Origin: Methanobacteriota archaeon
GTDB lineage: Archaea; Halobacteriota; Methanomicrobia; Methanomicrobiales; Methanoculleaceae
Length of the DNA stretch: 39,036 bases
Direction of reading: 5' to 3'
Assembly: GCA_023457135.1 (NCBI GenBank)
Contig: JAEWMO010000140.1
Span: 1 to 39,036, forward strand
Position 1 is the first letter of the stretch. The number at the start of each line of letters is the position of its first letter. The notes under the pieces were generated by a model. It saw only the letters and a list, made by a program, of their open reading frames with translations, was not told the DNA's origin and did no database searches. The translations under genes were made by a program, and so were the position numbers. This document shows positions 7,542 through 15,852 of this stretch, in pieces.

Positions 7542-8627
7542 TCACCGGCCTGAAGCCGGGAAGCCTTCCCCGACCCGCCGCCCGTAGGCCGCGACGGCCC
7601 CCGCGAGGAGTACCGTTGCGCCGAAGACCAGGAGAAGGATCAGCCAGTGGCCCGGCCCTGCGGTCTCCACCGCCAGCCTGACCACCAGGTTGAGCGGATT
7701 GTACGGGATGGACATGACCAGGAGGAAGAGCACGACGAGCGCCGTCGAGAAGACAAACTGGGCGCTGGTCCGCTCCCGGTAGTGGAGCGCCGTTACGGCA
7801 CCGAGCAGGATGAGGAAGAGGCCGGCCGCCGAGACATGGAGGAGGATCGGGACGGCGTTGCCGACCGGGATGCCGTTTATGCCGAGGAGGAGGATCCATG
7901 CTCCTGCCTGGACCGGGACGATGGCCCAGCAGGCGAGGATCTTCCCGAAGACCATCTCCGTGAACGTGACCGGCGTCGAGAGAAGGGTCTCGAGGGTCTG
8001 GCGCTGGTACTCCTCCGTGATGAGGTCGATGATCAGGGCCGCCGATATGACCGCCGGGAGGAGGACCAGGAGCGGGAGGAGGAGGCCGTAAACGAACTCG
8101 TAGAAGCTCTCCGCACCGCCGGCGTCGGGGAAGTTCAGCCCGACCGGGAAGGAGACCATCCGGTCCGCCCGGACCTCCCGGAGTTCCTGCTCGTAGCCCT
8201 GGAGAACCTCTTTGATCTTGACGTTGATGACGCTCGACTGGAGGTCGTTCTGGATGAGGTAGAGCGTGATCGCGACCGGCCCTTCGGCATCCGGCGGCGT
8301 ATCGGGGACGTAGACCGCCGCTGCAACCCTGCGTTCGCGGAGAGCCGCAAGCGCCTCACCGAGGTCCATCCGGTAGAGGATGAGGTCGTGGCGCTTCTCG
8401 AACTCGTCGATGAGGGCGGAGTCCGCTCCGGCGTAGGCGACGCCGTAGGTGACCGTCGAGTAACCCTCGAGCGCCTCCGGGTCGTACATGGCGGTGAGCC
8501 CCACCATCAGAAACGAGGAGAACATCGCGATGAAGACCTGCAGGAGAATGGCAAAGACGATCGTCTTCTCCGACGAGAGGCCGAAGAACTCCTTCTTTGT
8601 AACGAGGCCGATATGACGGACGTTCAT
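7542..8627 (-). CDS. ABC-2 type exporter permease
   Basis: The product has 361 residues with the layout of NatB-like ABC-2 permeases: one N-terminal membrane segment (about residues 24-45), a large extracytoplasmic loop (about 50-170), and five to six further hydrophobic segments to the C-terminus. The cytoplasmic coupling motif QTLETLLSTPVTFTEMVFGK follows the second membrane segment, as expected for contact with the ATPase. It starts at 8627, overlapping the stop of the larger permease gene by four bases, so the two are translationally coupled. With that permease and the ATPase at 10509 it should form one exporter. The substrate is unknown. Confidence 0.85.
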   Translation of the reverse strand: MNVRHIGLVTKKEFFGLSSEKTIVFAILLQVFIAMFSSFLMVGLTAMYDPEALEGYSTVTYGVAYAGADSALIDEFEKRHDLILYRMDLGEALAALRERRVAAAVYVPDTPPDAEGPVAITLYLIQNDLQSSVINVKIKEVLQGYEQELREVRADRMVSFPVGLNFPDAGGAESFYEFVYGLLLPLLVLLPAVISAALIIDLITEEYQRQTLETLLSTPVTFTEMVFGKILACWAIVPVQAGAWILLLGINGIPVGNAVPILLHVSAAGLFLILLGAVTALHYRERTSAQFVFSTALVVLFLLVMSIPYNPLNLVVRLAVETAGPGHWLILLLVFGATVLLAGAVAAYGRRVGEGFPASGR

Positions 8628-10429
8628 AGCACCCCTCCGAGGAGGAAGTGGAGGTTATAGAGGCTGTGGACCACGCAGGCCGTAACGAGGCCGGGGATGT
8701 AGGCCCGCTTTCCCCCGATGAGCAGGAATGACCCGGTGATCAGGACGCCTGCTATATGGAGAAGGAGCGGCATCCAGAGCACCTGGAGGGAGAGGAAGAG
8801 GACGCTCCCGAAGATCGACTCGGTGATCTGGGAGAGCGTCGCAAAGAGGAGGAGTTTCTCGCCGGCAAGGAACCCGGCGCCGATGGCGACCGCCCCGAGC
8901 AGCAGGTTCTTTACCGTGAGGAATCCCGGCCGTTCCGTTGCGGCCGCATAGATCCCGACCGACTTTGCGACCTCCTCGATGAACGCCGCGGAGACCGTCA
9001 GGAGAACGAGCGAGAGCGGCATCGGGATGTTGAAGAAGAGGACGAGCACCATCATCTGGGCCATGAAGACGAAGGGTATCGTAAAGACGGCAAGGAGGAA
9101 GAGCGAGAGGTGCGGATGGTCGCGGCCGATCGCACCCCCGATGAAGTCCATAAGCCTCGACGTAAGGGTCTTCTCGGAGAAGAGACGCTCCTCGCGGAAG
9201 TTGACCGTCCCGGCGTAGAAGAGGACGGCGCTGGTGGCAAAGAAGAGCGCGGTCGAGTAGACGTATTCGGCAGCGGTGAACCCTTCGCCCTGGATCTCGA
9301 GGACGATCAGGGTGAGGGGGGAGATGATGCTGATGACGTGGGTGTTCGCAAAGACCGTCGGGAAGAAGAGGTACGACGTGGCGAGGGTCGAGAAGAAGAT
9401 CGAGACGAACGAGAGTTCTTTGAAACTCCTTGCGGCCATCCCGATGATCAGGGCGGCCGAGAGGAAGAAGAGGATGACCGGAATGAGCGGGAGGAGGATC
9501 GTCGCCGGCGCGCCGATGAAGGCGGTGATCGCGGCCGAGACGAGGAGCATGATGGCAAGATAGGGTATTGCCTTCCCGATGACGATTGCCGAGGGGCGGA
9601 CGGGGGTGGAGAGGAGCGCCTCCCCGGCTCTTCCCACCCGCTCGTTCATGACGCTCATCATGAAGAACTGGGAGGTGAAGTAGAGCGGGAAGATGAAGAC
9701 GAAGACCAGAATGAGCGCGTCGTAGGGGAGCGGGGGCGAGAGCTCCGCCGGCGTCCTGAGTCCGTCCGTTGTGGAACCACTCGATATGATGCCGGTGTAG
9801 CGGGAGAGGGGGTTCTCGTTTCCTGCCTCTGCAAGGTGATGTCGCAGATCGTCCTCGGAGACCGGCACGGCCGGTGATGGGACGGTCACCGCCTCCACCG
9901 GGCCGGAGGGGCGGGGTGGCTCCCGCGTGGCCGCCGGGGCACCGACCTGCTGCCCGCTCTGGGTCGCCAGGAAGTCGATCTCGCTCTTGACGTACTCAAG
10001 GTCGATCCAGAGCGGGTAGCCGGCGAAGAGGTCGGGCTGGGAGGCAGCCACGCGGGAGGCGTAGGCCTCGTAGTCGCGCCTGAGCGCGGTTAAGGCCGCC
10101 CGACCTTTGTCGGTATCGGCAACGTAGACCTCGCCGGAGAAGACGATAACGTCGTAGGCGAACCGGTTGCTCCAGAGGGTGGGTCCATCGGCGAGTTCAA
10201 CGGTGAAGCGGTTGTCGGGGACGACGACCCGGGCAACTTCGGGGTCGTCGATCCCGATGCGGTAGATGCCGTCCTGCATATGGACGCCGCTCTGGGCGGC
10301 AAACCCGGTCACCAGGACCAGGAGAACGAGCAGTCCCATCGCGAGCGGGAGGACGTTTCTCCCCATCGTGGTCATCGACCTGTTCATCTCCCAGACGGCT
10401 ATCGTCCGGATGGAGGAAGCAAGACTCAT
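8624..10429 (-). CDS. ABC-2 permease fused to a PrsW-like intramembrane protease domain
   Basis: The product has 601 residues. The N-terminal part is an ABC-2 permease: a membrane segment at about 25-45, an outer domain at about 50-235 with a proline-rich linker, then several membrane segments and the coupling motif RVGRAGEALLSTPVRPS (about 265-280). From about 440 onward a separate hydrophobic domain carries PrsW-family motifs in order: EEVAK at 485-489, FLAGE at 520-524, a membrane histidine at 558 and HSLYN at 588-592. PrsW proteins are membrane-embedded proteases; the Bacillus member cleaves an anti-sigma factor. The fusion suggests transport coupled to proteolysis, perhaps sensing or peptide processing, but this is inference. 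No frameshift is seen across the junction. It overlaps the second permease by four bases and is divergent from the ATPase gene. Confidence 0.8.
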   Translation of the reverse strand: MSLASSIRTIAVWEMNRSMTTMGRNVLPLAMGLLVLLVLVTGFAAQSGVHMQDGIYRIGIDDPEVARVVVPDNRFTVELADGPTLWSNRFAYDVIVFSGEVYVADTDKGRAALTALRRDYEAYASRVAASQPDLFAGYPLWIDLEYVKSEIDFLATQSGQQVGAPAATREPPRPSGPVEAVTVPSPAVPVSEDDLRHHLAEAGNENPLSRYTGIISSGSTTDGLRTPAELSPPLPYDALILVFVFIFPLYFTSQFFMMSVMNERVGRAGEALLSTPVRPSAIVIGKAIPYLAIMLLVSAAITAFIGAPATILLPLIPVILFFLSAALIIGMAARSFKELSFVSIFFSTLATSYLFFPTVFANTHVISIISPLTLIVLEIQGEGFTAAEYVYSTALFFATSAVLFYAGTVNFREERLFSEKTLTSRLMDFIGGAIGRDHPHLSLFLLAVFTIPFVFMAQMMVLVLFFNIPMPLSLVLLTVSAAFIEEVAKSVGIYAAATERPGFLTVKNLLLGAVAIGAGFLAGEKLLLFATLSQITESIFGSVLFLSLQVLWMPLLLHIAGVLITGSFLLIGGKRAYIPGLVTACVVHSLYNLHFLLGGVL

Positions 10430-10508
10430 GGTTATCCCAAACGGCGTCGGAGGTTGATACCTCTGTGCAGCAACCTATTAGTAGTCATCGGCGCCATAGG
10501 GAGCTTCG

Positions 10509-11396
10509 ATGATCACCGCCCGCTCTCTTGTCAAACATTACGGCGACTTCCCGGCCCTCGACGGCATCACGTTCGATCTCGACGACGCACGGATACTCGG
10601 CGTGATCGGGCACAACGGTGCAGGGAAGACGACGCTCTTGAAGATCCTGGCCGGTCTGGCCGCCCCGACGTCAGGGAGCCTTGAGATCGACGGCATCGAC
10701 GTTGTGAGAAGGCCGCTCGACCTGAAGCGGAACCTGGGCTACCTCCCCGAAGAGTCGCGGCTTTATGAGACGATGACGACTGATGCGTATCTCTCGTTCT
10801 TCGGCGAGATCTATGGACTTTCAAGGGCTATGATCCGGGAGAGGCGTGAAGACCTCCTCGCCTCACTCGCGCTCGAGCCGGACGGGAAGAAGATCGGCGA
10901 GTTCTCAAAGGGCATGAAACGGAAGGTCGCGATCGCGAGGTCGCTGATGCACGACCCTGCCCTGCTCATCTACGACGAGCCCACCTCCGGCCTCGACCCC
11001 ATGACCTCCCGGTCGGTGCTCGAATATGTCAAAGGCCTCCGGGAGGGGGGCAAGACGGTGATCTTCTCGGCCCACAATCTCTTCCAGGTGGAGGAGGCCT
11101 GCGACTTTGTCCTGATCCTGCGCCGGGGAAAGGTGGTTGCCGGCGGGACCATGTCGGAGCTCCGCGAGACGTTCGGCTCGATCACCTACCGGATCTTCTT
11201 CCGGGTACCCGATCCGGCAGCCTTTGCAGCGTCGGCTGAGTACCCGGAAGAGAACGGCCGGTATCTCGCTGAAGCACGCTCCGTCGAGGAGCTGAACCGG
11301 ACGACCGCGGCACTCGCCGCCGACGGCGCGACGATCGAACGGATCGAGTCGCACTATCCGACGCTCGAGGAGATGCTCCTGAAGATAGGGCGGTGA
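10509..11396 (+). CDS. ABC transporter ATP-binding protein
   Basis: The product has 295 residues. Walker A is GHNGAGKT (34-41), the signature region is EFSKGMKRK (131-139) with SKGMK replacing the usual LSGGQ, and Walker B with the catalytic glutamate is LLIYDEP (152-158). The H-loop is SAHNL. This matches the ATPases of ABC-2 exporters of the NatA/CcmA type. The last 80 residues form the C-terminal extension usual in this group. GGAG six bases before the ATG at 10509 serves as the ribosome binding site. It is separated by 79 bases from the divergent permease operon, with which it very likely forms one transporter, so expression of the two halves can be controlled from one intergenic region. 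Confidence 0.9.
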   Translation: MITARSLVKHYGDFPALDGITFDLDDARILGVIGHNGAGKTTLLKILAGLAAPTSGSLEIDGIDVVRRPLDLKRNLGYLPEESRLYETMTTDAYLSFFGEIYGLSRAMIRERREDLLASLALEPDGKKIGEFSKGMKRKVAIARSLMHDPALLIYDEPTSGLDPMTSRSVLEYVKGLREGGKTVIFSAHNLFQVEEACDFVLILRRGKVVAGGTMSELRETFGSITYRIFFRVPDPAAFAASAEYPEENGRYLAEARSVEELNRTTAALAADGATIERIESHYPTLEEMLLKIGR

Positions 11397-11817
11397 TGGG
11401 CCCGAACAACTGCCCGCCGGCCACTCCCCGGCGGCATCCTCACCGGCTTCACCGCGGGCGCGCCTGCAAAAGGCGGCATATCCGGAATATCTTCTGCTTT
11501 GACCCCGCAACTCTTTTCCTGCCGGCTGGATGCGGACCGCGGGCCCCCGGTGATCTCCGCTCCCCGCATGGCGTTCTCCCCGGTGTTATCGCCTGAGCAG
11601 GATTTATATAGGTGTGGCATATATGTGCCTTCGGGCCCCTGGAGAATCCGCAACAATCCAGCCGCTCGTGTAAAACCGCGGCGGGCACGGGGGTTGCCGC
11701 GGGTCGACCGGATGACCGGGCGCCTCTCCCGGAAGGGTGATCCTGGAAGCCGGACTGCCGTCACGGGAATGATCGATTCAAGGATAGATGCAACAATGAT
11801 GAGAAATGAGTGTTCGA
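11397..11817. other. Gene-poor interval with an orphan TATA box
   Basis: No reading frame here looks coding on either strand. The region holds a strong TATA-like element at 11602-11612, several short GC-rich inverted repeats, and the 3' flank of the tRNA-Lys gene. If the element works on the plus strand, a transcript of up to about 185 bases would run from near 11632 toward the tRNA in antisense orientation. Confidence 0.4.
11602..11612 (+). promoter_or_regulatory. Orphan TATA box, possibly bidirectional
   Basis: The sequence ATTTATATAGG closely fits the archaeal TATA box and stands out in GC-rich DNA. No coding sequence follows on the plus strand before the convergent tRNA. The minus-strand reading, CCTATATAAAT, is also TATA-like and faces the end of the ABC ATPase gene. 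A product of this promoter would be non-coding RNA. Confidence 0.4.
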
Positions 11818-11891
11818 CGGGCCTGAAGGGATTTGAACCCTTGGCCTACGGATTAAGAGTCCGTCGCTCTGCCGAACTAAGCTACAGGCCC
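11818..11891 (-). tRNA. tRNA-Lys (anticodon CTT)
   Basis: The minus strand folds into a complete cloverleaf: a seven-pair acceptor stem GGGCCTG/CAGGCCC, a D-arm starting GCTTAG, an anticodon stem ACGGA/TCCGT with loop CTCTTAA, and a T-arm AAGGG-TTCAAAT-CCCTT. The anticodon CTT reads AAG lysine codons. The discriminator base is G and no CCA is encoded, so CCA must be added after transcription. There is no intron. A TATA box at 11926-11933 lies about 40 bases upstream of the mature 5' end. The DHH gene is divergent from the same region. Confidence 0.95.
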
Positions 11892-11925
11892 ATGCATCTG
11901 ACCTAGAAGTATAGCACGGGAAGCG

Positions 11926-11933
11926 GTATAAAT
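11926..11933 (-). promoter_or_regulatory. TATA box of tRNA-Lys
   Basis: The minus strand reads GATTTATA here and continues ACCGC. The predicted start near 11905 leaves a short leader before the mature 5' end at 11891. The plus-strand reading TATAAATC may also serve the divergent DHH gene. Confidence 0.55.
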
Positions 11934-12004
11934 CTTACGGTACCGCCCCGAAAACCACCGGAATGGAATCCCTTAATACCATGAGAAGTTACACCATTGT
12001 ACGC

Positions 12005-13465
12005 ATGCCTGAGGCGGTCCAGAACGTTTCAAAGGAACGTATTAAATATATTATTCTTGGCTGCGGGAGCACCGGCTACAATGTCGCAGAAGAGCTCGAG
12101 CAGGAGAACGAAGACCTCATCATCGTCGATAGAGACGAGAAGAGGGTAGAGGATCTTCGGGACCAGAAGTACGAAGCGCTCGTCCGCGACCTCCGGGACC
12201 CGAACTTCATGGAGGGGCTGCCCGTGCCGGAGATCGCGTTCATCCTCTCAAACGACCGCGAGGCCAACCTGACAGCGCTCAAAACGCTCAAGAACCGTTA
12301 TCCGGCGACGTACGTCATCGCACGCGCCACCGACCCGGTCAGTATCGATCTGCTCCAGCAGGAGGGTGCCGATATCGTCCTCTACCCGCAGGAGGTCGTG
12401 GCCAGGACTGCCATCCATCATATCCGCAAGCTCCACTCATCGAGGCTCGCCCTGCGGCTCTACGATATGCTTGCCTCCTGGGAGGGGACACTCTGCATCG
12501 TCACCCACTTAAACCCCGACCCCGACTCGATCTCGAGCGCGATGGCGCTCTCGATGATCGCGAGGCACGCAAGCCACAACAAGCTCAACTGCCGCATCCT
12601 CTACGAAGGGGATATCGGGCACCAGGAGAACCGGGCGTTCATCAACCTTCTTGAGATCAAGATGGAGCGGCTCACCCCCCAGACCCTTGACGAGTGCAAC
12701 TACATCGCTCTGGTCGACTCATCCGCCCCCGGTGCGAACAACGAGCTCCCGAAGGCCACCCGGGTCAATATCATCATCGATCACCACAAGAACGGCGAGC
12801 ACCCCGCAACCATCGCCGACTTCGTCGATATCCGGCCGGGGGTCGGGGCCACGGCAAGCATCCTGACCCAATACCTGATGGAACTCGATATCCCGGTGAA
12901 CAAATCCGTGGCCACCGCGCTCCTCTACGGCATCCGGGCCGATACCAGGGATTTCAAGAGGAACGTCACCCCGCAGGACCTCAACTACGCGGCCTTCCTC
13001 CTTCCGCTGACCGACTCGGACCTCCTCGACAAGATCACCTCCCCGTCCATCTCGCAGGAGACCGTGGAGATCATGGGCAACGCCATCCGGAACCGGCGGA
13101 TCAAGAGCGGTTACCTCTTCTCCAACGTCGGTTACATCCGGAACCGCGACGCCCTCCCGCAGGCGGCCGATATGCTGATCCATCTCGAGGGCGTGAACAC
13201 GGCGCTGGTCTACGGTATCAGCGACCAGAGCATCGTCATCTCGGGCAGGAACAAGGATATCAGGCTTCATCTCGGCAACGTGATGGCCGAAGCCTTCGGC
13301 CCGATCGGCGAGGCCGGCGGGCATGCCACGATGGCCGCCGCCCTGATCCCGCTCAGTTACTTCTCGATGGTGAAGGAGAAGGAGAACCTGCTCGACCTCA
13401 TCATCGACCCGATCTTAAAGCGGTTCTCCAATATCGTCGGCCTGGATAACGAGGGCAAGGAATGA
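12005..13465 (+). CDS. TrkA-N (NAD-binding) plus DHH/DHHA1 phosphoesterase
   Basis: The product has 486 residues from the ATG at 12005 (MPEAVQNVSKE). In-frame ATGs at 11981 and 11963 are possible and the start is uncertain. Residues of about 14-135 form a Rossmann domain with GCGSTG at 19-24 and an acidic strand end IIVDRDEKR, as in TrkA-N/KTN domains that bind NAD(H). A DHH phosphoesterase follows: HLNPDPDSIS (about 168), LVDSSAPG, and the IIDHHKNGEH core (about 257). A DHHA1-type GGHATMAAA lies near 438. DHH-DHHA1 enzymes hydrolyse short oligonucleotides or cyclic dinucleotides, so a manganese-dependent phosphodiesterase controlled by nucleotide binding is likely. The stop overlaps the next start (ATGA), so it heads a translationally coupled operon. 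Confidence 0.85.
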   Translation: MPEAVQNVSKERIKYIILGCGSTGYNVAEELEQENEDLIIVDRDEKRVEDLRDQKYEALVRDLRDPNFMEGLPVPEIAFILSNDREANLTALKTLKNRYPATYVIARATDPVSIDLLQQEGADIVLYPQEVVARTAIHHIRKLHSSRLALRLYDMLASWEGTLCIVTHLNPDPDSISSAMALSMIARHASHNKLNCRILYEGDIGHQENRAFINLLEIKMERLTPQTLDECNYIALVDSSAPGANNELPKATRVNIIIDHHKNGEHPATIADFVDIRPGVGATASILTQYLMELDIPVNKSVATALLYGIRADTRDFKRNVTPQDLNYAAFLLPLTDSDLLDKITSPSISQETVEIMGNAIRNRRIKSGYLFSNVGYIRNRDALPQAADMLIHLEGVNTALVYGISDQSIVISGRNKDIRLHLGNVMAEAFGPIGEAGGHATMAAALIPLSYFSMVKEKENLLDLIIDPILKRFSNIVGLDNEGKE

Positions 13466-14085
13466 GGTTTGCGGACTGGGAACCTCATTACACCGCTATT
13501 TTAGAGTATTTCGGGTTCGAGCGCGAGGCCGACGAGGCGGCCGCCCGTCTTCTTGCGGACCTCGCGGCCGGCAGGGACGATCTCGGTCTGCTTGAGGCGC
13601 TCGTCCGGGGCAGGACCGTGACGGTCTGCGGAAACGCGCCCTCTCTCCCCGATGAACTCGACCGTATCGAGGGGACGGTGCTCGCTGCCGATGCTGCCGC
13701 GGAGGTCCTCGCGGACCACGGGGTCCGCCCGGACGCCGTCTTCACGGATCTCGACGGGGCAACGGACGTCTTCATCGACCTCTCCCGCCGGGGGACGGTG
13801 ATGGTCGTTCACGCCCACGGCGACAACCTTCCCCTCCTCCGCCACTGGGTCCCGCGGATCCCGGGCCCGCTCGTCGCCACGACCCAGGCGGCGCCTCTCG
13901 CCGGCGTTCACAACTTCGGCGGGTTCACCGACGGCGACCGGGCGGTCTTTGCCGCGGACGACCTCGGTGCGGCGGATATCCGGATCATCGGGTTCGACCT
14001 TGCCGACAAAAACGTCGACCCCGTTAAGCGGGGTAAACTCTTCTGGGCGGGGGAACTCCTCCGCCTGATCGGGCATGACCTCTAG
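13462..14085 (+). CDS. mptE: 6-hydroxymethyl-7,8-dihydropterin pyrophosphokinase, MptE-like (DUF115)
   Basis: The product has 207 residues. Family features are VTVCGNAPSLPDEL (about residues 53-66), a long helix ending HGVRPDAVFTDLDG (about 84-98), HAHGDNLPLLRHW and FGGFTDGDRAVFAA. Archaeal MptE-type enzymes transfer pyrophosphate to 6-hydroxymethyldihydropterin during tetrahydromethanopterin synthesis. This fits a methanogen and would be cytoplasmic. The ATG overlaps the stop of the DHH gene as ATGA, and its own 3' end overlaps the next gene by 11 bases, so all three are probably translated from one message. The assignment rests on recognisable family motifs, not on a search. Confidence 0.85.
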   Translation: MRFADWEPHYTAILEYFGFEREADEAAARLLADLAAGRDDLGLLEALVRGRTVTVCGNAPSLPDELDRIEGTVLAADAAAEVLADHGVRPDAVFTDLDGATDVFIDLSRRGTVMVVHAHGDNLPLLRHWVPRIPGPLVATTQAAPLAGVHNFGGFTDGDRAVFAADDLGAADIRIIGFDLADKNVDPVKRGKLFWAGELLRLIGHDL

Positions 14086-15718
14086 CGCCCTCATCATCGA
14101 CGGCTACGTCGACGAGCCCGCGTGCCTCGGCGTCGCGCCCTACATCTCCCCCTACATACGGGAGGTCGCCGGGGTCCTTGCCGGGCACGGCTACAGCGCC
14201 CGCTACGTCACCATCGACCAGGTCCGGGCCGACCCTTCGCTCGTCGCGGGCACCGGCAGCGGTGACCTTGTGGTGATGATCGCCGGGATGACCGTGCCCG
14301 GCGCCTACATCGGGGGGAAGCCGGCGACCCTGACGGAAGTCCAGCAGCTCGGCACCCTCTTCCGGCAGCCGACTACCGCGATCGGCGGGCCGATAGCGTT
14401 TGGTTACGCTCCCGGCGGAGGCCGGAAAGCGATCCGCCAGGCGATTGCGGGGTTCGACGTCATGCTCTCGGGATCGCCCGCGGTCGCGCTGGAGAACTGG
14501 CTCTCGGGCGGGGAGCCCGCCGGTGCGGCCGACTACTCGCTGACCGACCCCTGGTCGGCGGCAGGGGCCCCGATCATCACACAGCACCCGGCGTTCCCCT
14601 ACGTGATGTGCGAGCTCGAGACCGCGACCGGGTGCTCGCGGGCGACGGTCGGGGGCTGCTCGTTCTGCACCGAGCCCTTCTACGGGCTCCCGCGCTACCG
14701 GAGCATCGAGGGGGTTGCAGAGGAGGTGGCGGCGCTCTCGGCGGCGGGAGCCCGGCACTTCAGGCTCGGCCGGCAGCCGGATCTCCTCGCCTACCGGAGT
14801 TCCGGCGGCGAGTTCCCGGTCCCGCGCCCGGAGGTGCTCGAGGACCTCTTCAGCGCCATCCGGGCGAACGCCCCGGCCCTCAAAACCCTGCACATCGACA
14901 ACATCAATCCGGGCACCATCGCCCGGCACGAGGACGCGGCGCGGGCGGCGCTCGAGGCGATCGTCGCCGGCCATACCCCCGGCGATATCGCGGCCTTCGG
15001 GATGGAGACCGCCGATCCGGCGGTGGTGGCGGCAAACAACCTCAAGGCCCTGCCGGACGACGTCTTCCGTGCAATCGAGGTCGTGAACGACGTGGGGGCG
15101 AGGCGGACAGGCGGCATCCCCGAACTCCTGCCGGGCCTGAACTTCATCGCCGGTCTTGCCGGGGAGACGCCGGCGACGTTCGATCTGAACCAGGTGTTTC
15201 TCCAGCGGGTTCTCGACGCCGGGCTCCTGGTCCGGCGGGTGAACATCCGGCAGCTGATGCCGTTTGAGGGGACGAAGGCCTACGACGAGAACACGCTCGG
15301 TGCCCACGAAGCCCGGTTCCGGGCCTTCAAGGAGTGGACCCGGACGCACTTTGACGAACCGATGCTCCGCCGGGTCTTCCCCGCCGGCACCGTCCTCCCC
15401 GACGTCGTCATCGAGGTTCCCGGTAAACCGTCCTTCGGGCGGCAGATGGGCTCCTACCCTATCCTGGTCGGGATCCCCCTCGACCTCCCGGCAAAGACCG
15501 TGCTTGACGCCGTCGTCGTGGACTGGGGGATGCGGTCGGTGACGGCCCTCCCCTGTCCGGTGGAGGTCAACACCCTCCCGGTCGCGGCGCTCCGCTGGAT
15601 CCCCGGCGTCGGCAAGAAGAGGGCCGCCACGATCGCCGCCCGCCGGCCGTTCCGGAGCCTTGAAGAGTTCCGGAAGGTCGTGGGGGAGACAGGGATCGAG
15701 GGTGTGATGAAGTTTTAG
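14075..15718 (+). CDS. Radical SAM protein with C-terminal helix-hairpin-helix (COG1031-like)
   Basis: The product has 547 residues. The N-terminal 130 residues are Rossmann-like (SALIIDGYVDEP and LVVMIAGMTVPGAYIGGKP). The only plausible cluster-binding cysteines are C187, C195 and C198 in GCSRATVGGCSFC, giving C-x7-C-x2-C instead of the canonical C-x3-C-x2-C. GMETADPAVVAANNL and a late TIM-barrel segment follow. The C-terminus has a helix-hairpin-helix, IPGVGKKRAATIAARRPF, near residues 508-526. This order matches the archaeal family of radical SAM enzymes with C-terminal HhH. The reaction is unknown; nucleic acid as substrate is a reasonable guess from the HhH. It is the last gene of the DHH-mptE operon and overlaps mptE by 11 bases. 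Confidence 0.85.
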   Translation: MTSSALIIDGYVDEPACLGVAPYISPYIREVAGVLAGHGYSARYVTIDQVRADPSLVAGTGSGDLVVMIAGMTVPGAYIGGKPATLTEVQQLGTLFRQPTTAIGGPIAFGYAPGGGRKAIRQAIAGFDVMLSGSPAVALENWLSGGEPAGAADYSLTDPWSAAGAPIITQHPAFPYVMCELETATGCSRATVGGCSFCTEPFYGLPRYRSIEGVAEEVAALSAAGARHFRLGRQPDLLAYRSSGGEFPVPRPEVLEDLFSAIRANAPALKTLHIDNINPGTIARHEDAARAALEAIVAGHTPGDIAAFGMETADPAVVAANNLKALPDDVFRAIEVVNDVGARRTGGIPELLPGLNFIAGLAGETPATFDLNQVFLQRVLDAGLLVRRVNIRQLMPFEGTKAYDENTLGAHEARFRAFKEWTRTHFDEPMLRRVFPAGTVLPDVVIEVPGKPSFGRQMGSYPILVGIPLDLPAKTVLDAVVVDWGMRSVTALPCPVEVNTLPVAALRWIPGVGKKRAATIAARRPFRSLEEFRKVVGETGIEGVMKF

Positions 15719-15852
15719 TTCCGGGTCTCTTTGTTAGCGGTTGTTCTCTCCAGGAGTCGCGTTTGGCTGGATCTGGCTGCACTCAAACTCTGTTTCAGAG
15801 GGATGGAGTTCCTGTGGTGCTCACACTTTCCTCCTCCAGCCAAGTTGCAAAC

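Noticed and set aside
10450..10463. Short inverted repeat GAGGT-TGAT-ACCTC between the divergent ABC genes as an operator
   Set aside because: Five-pair arms are expected by chance in GC-rich DNA, and nothing else supports it.
11795..11826. A box C-like ATGATGA followed by CTGA, suggesting a C/D small RNA
   Set aside because: The CTGA lies in the antisense of the tRNA acceptor stem and no D'/C' boxes are present, so it is probably chance.
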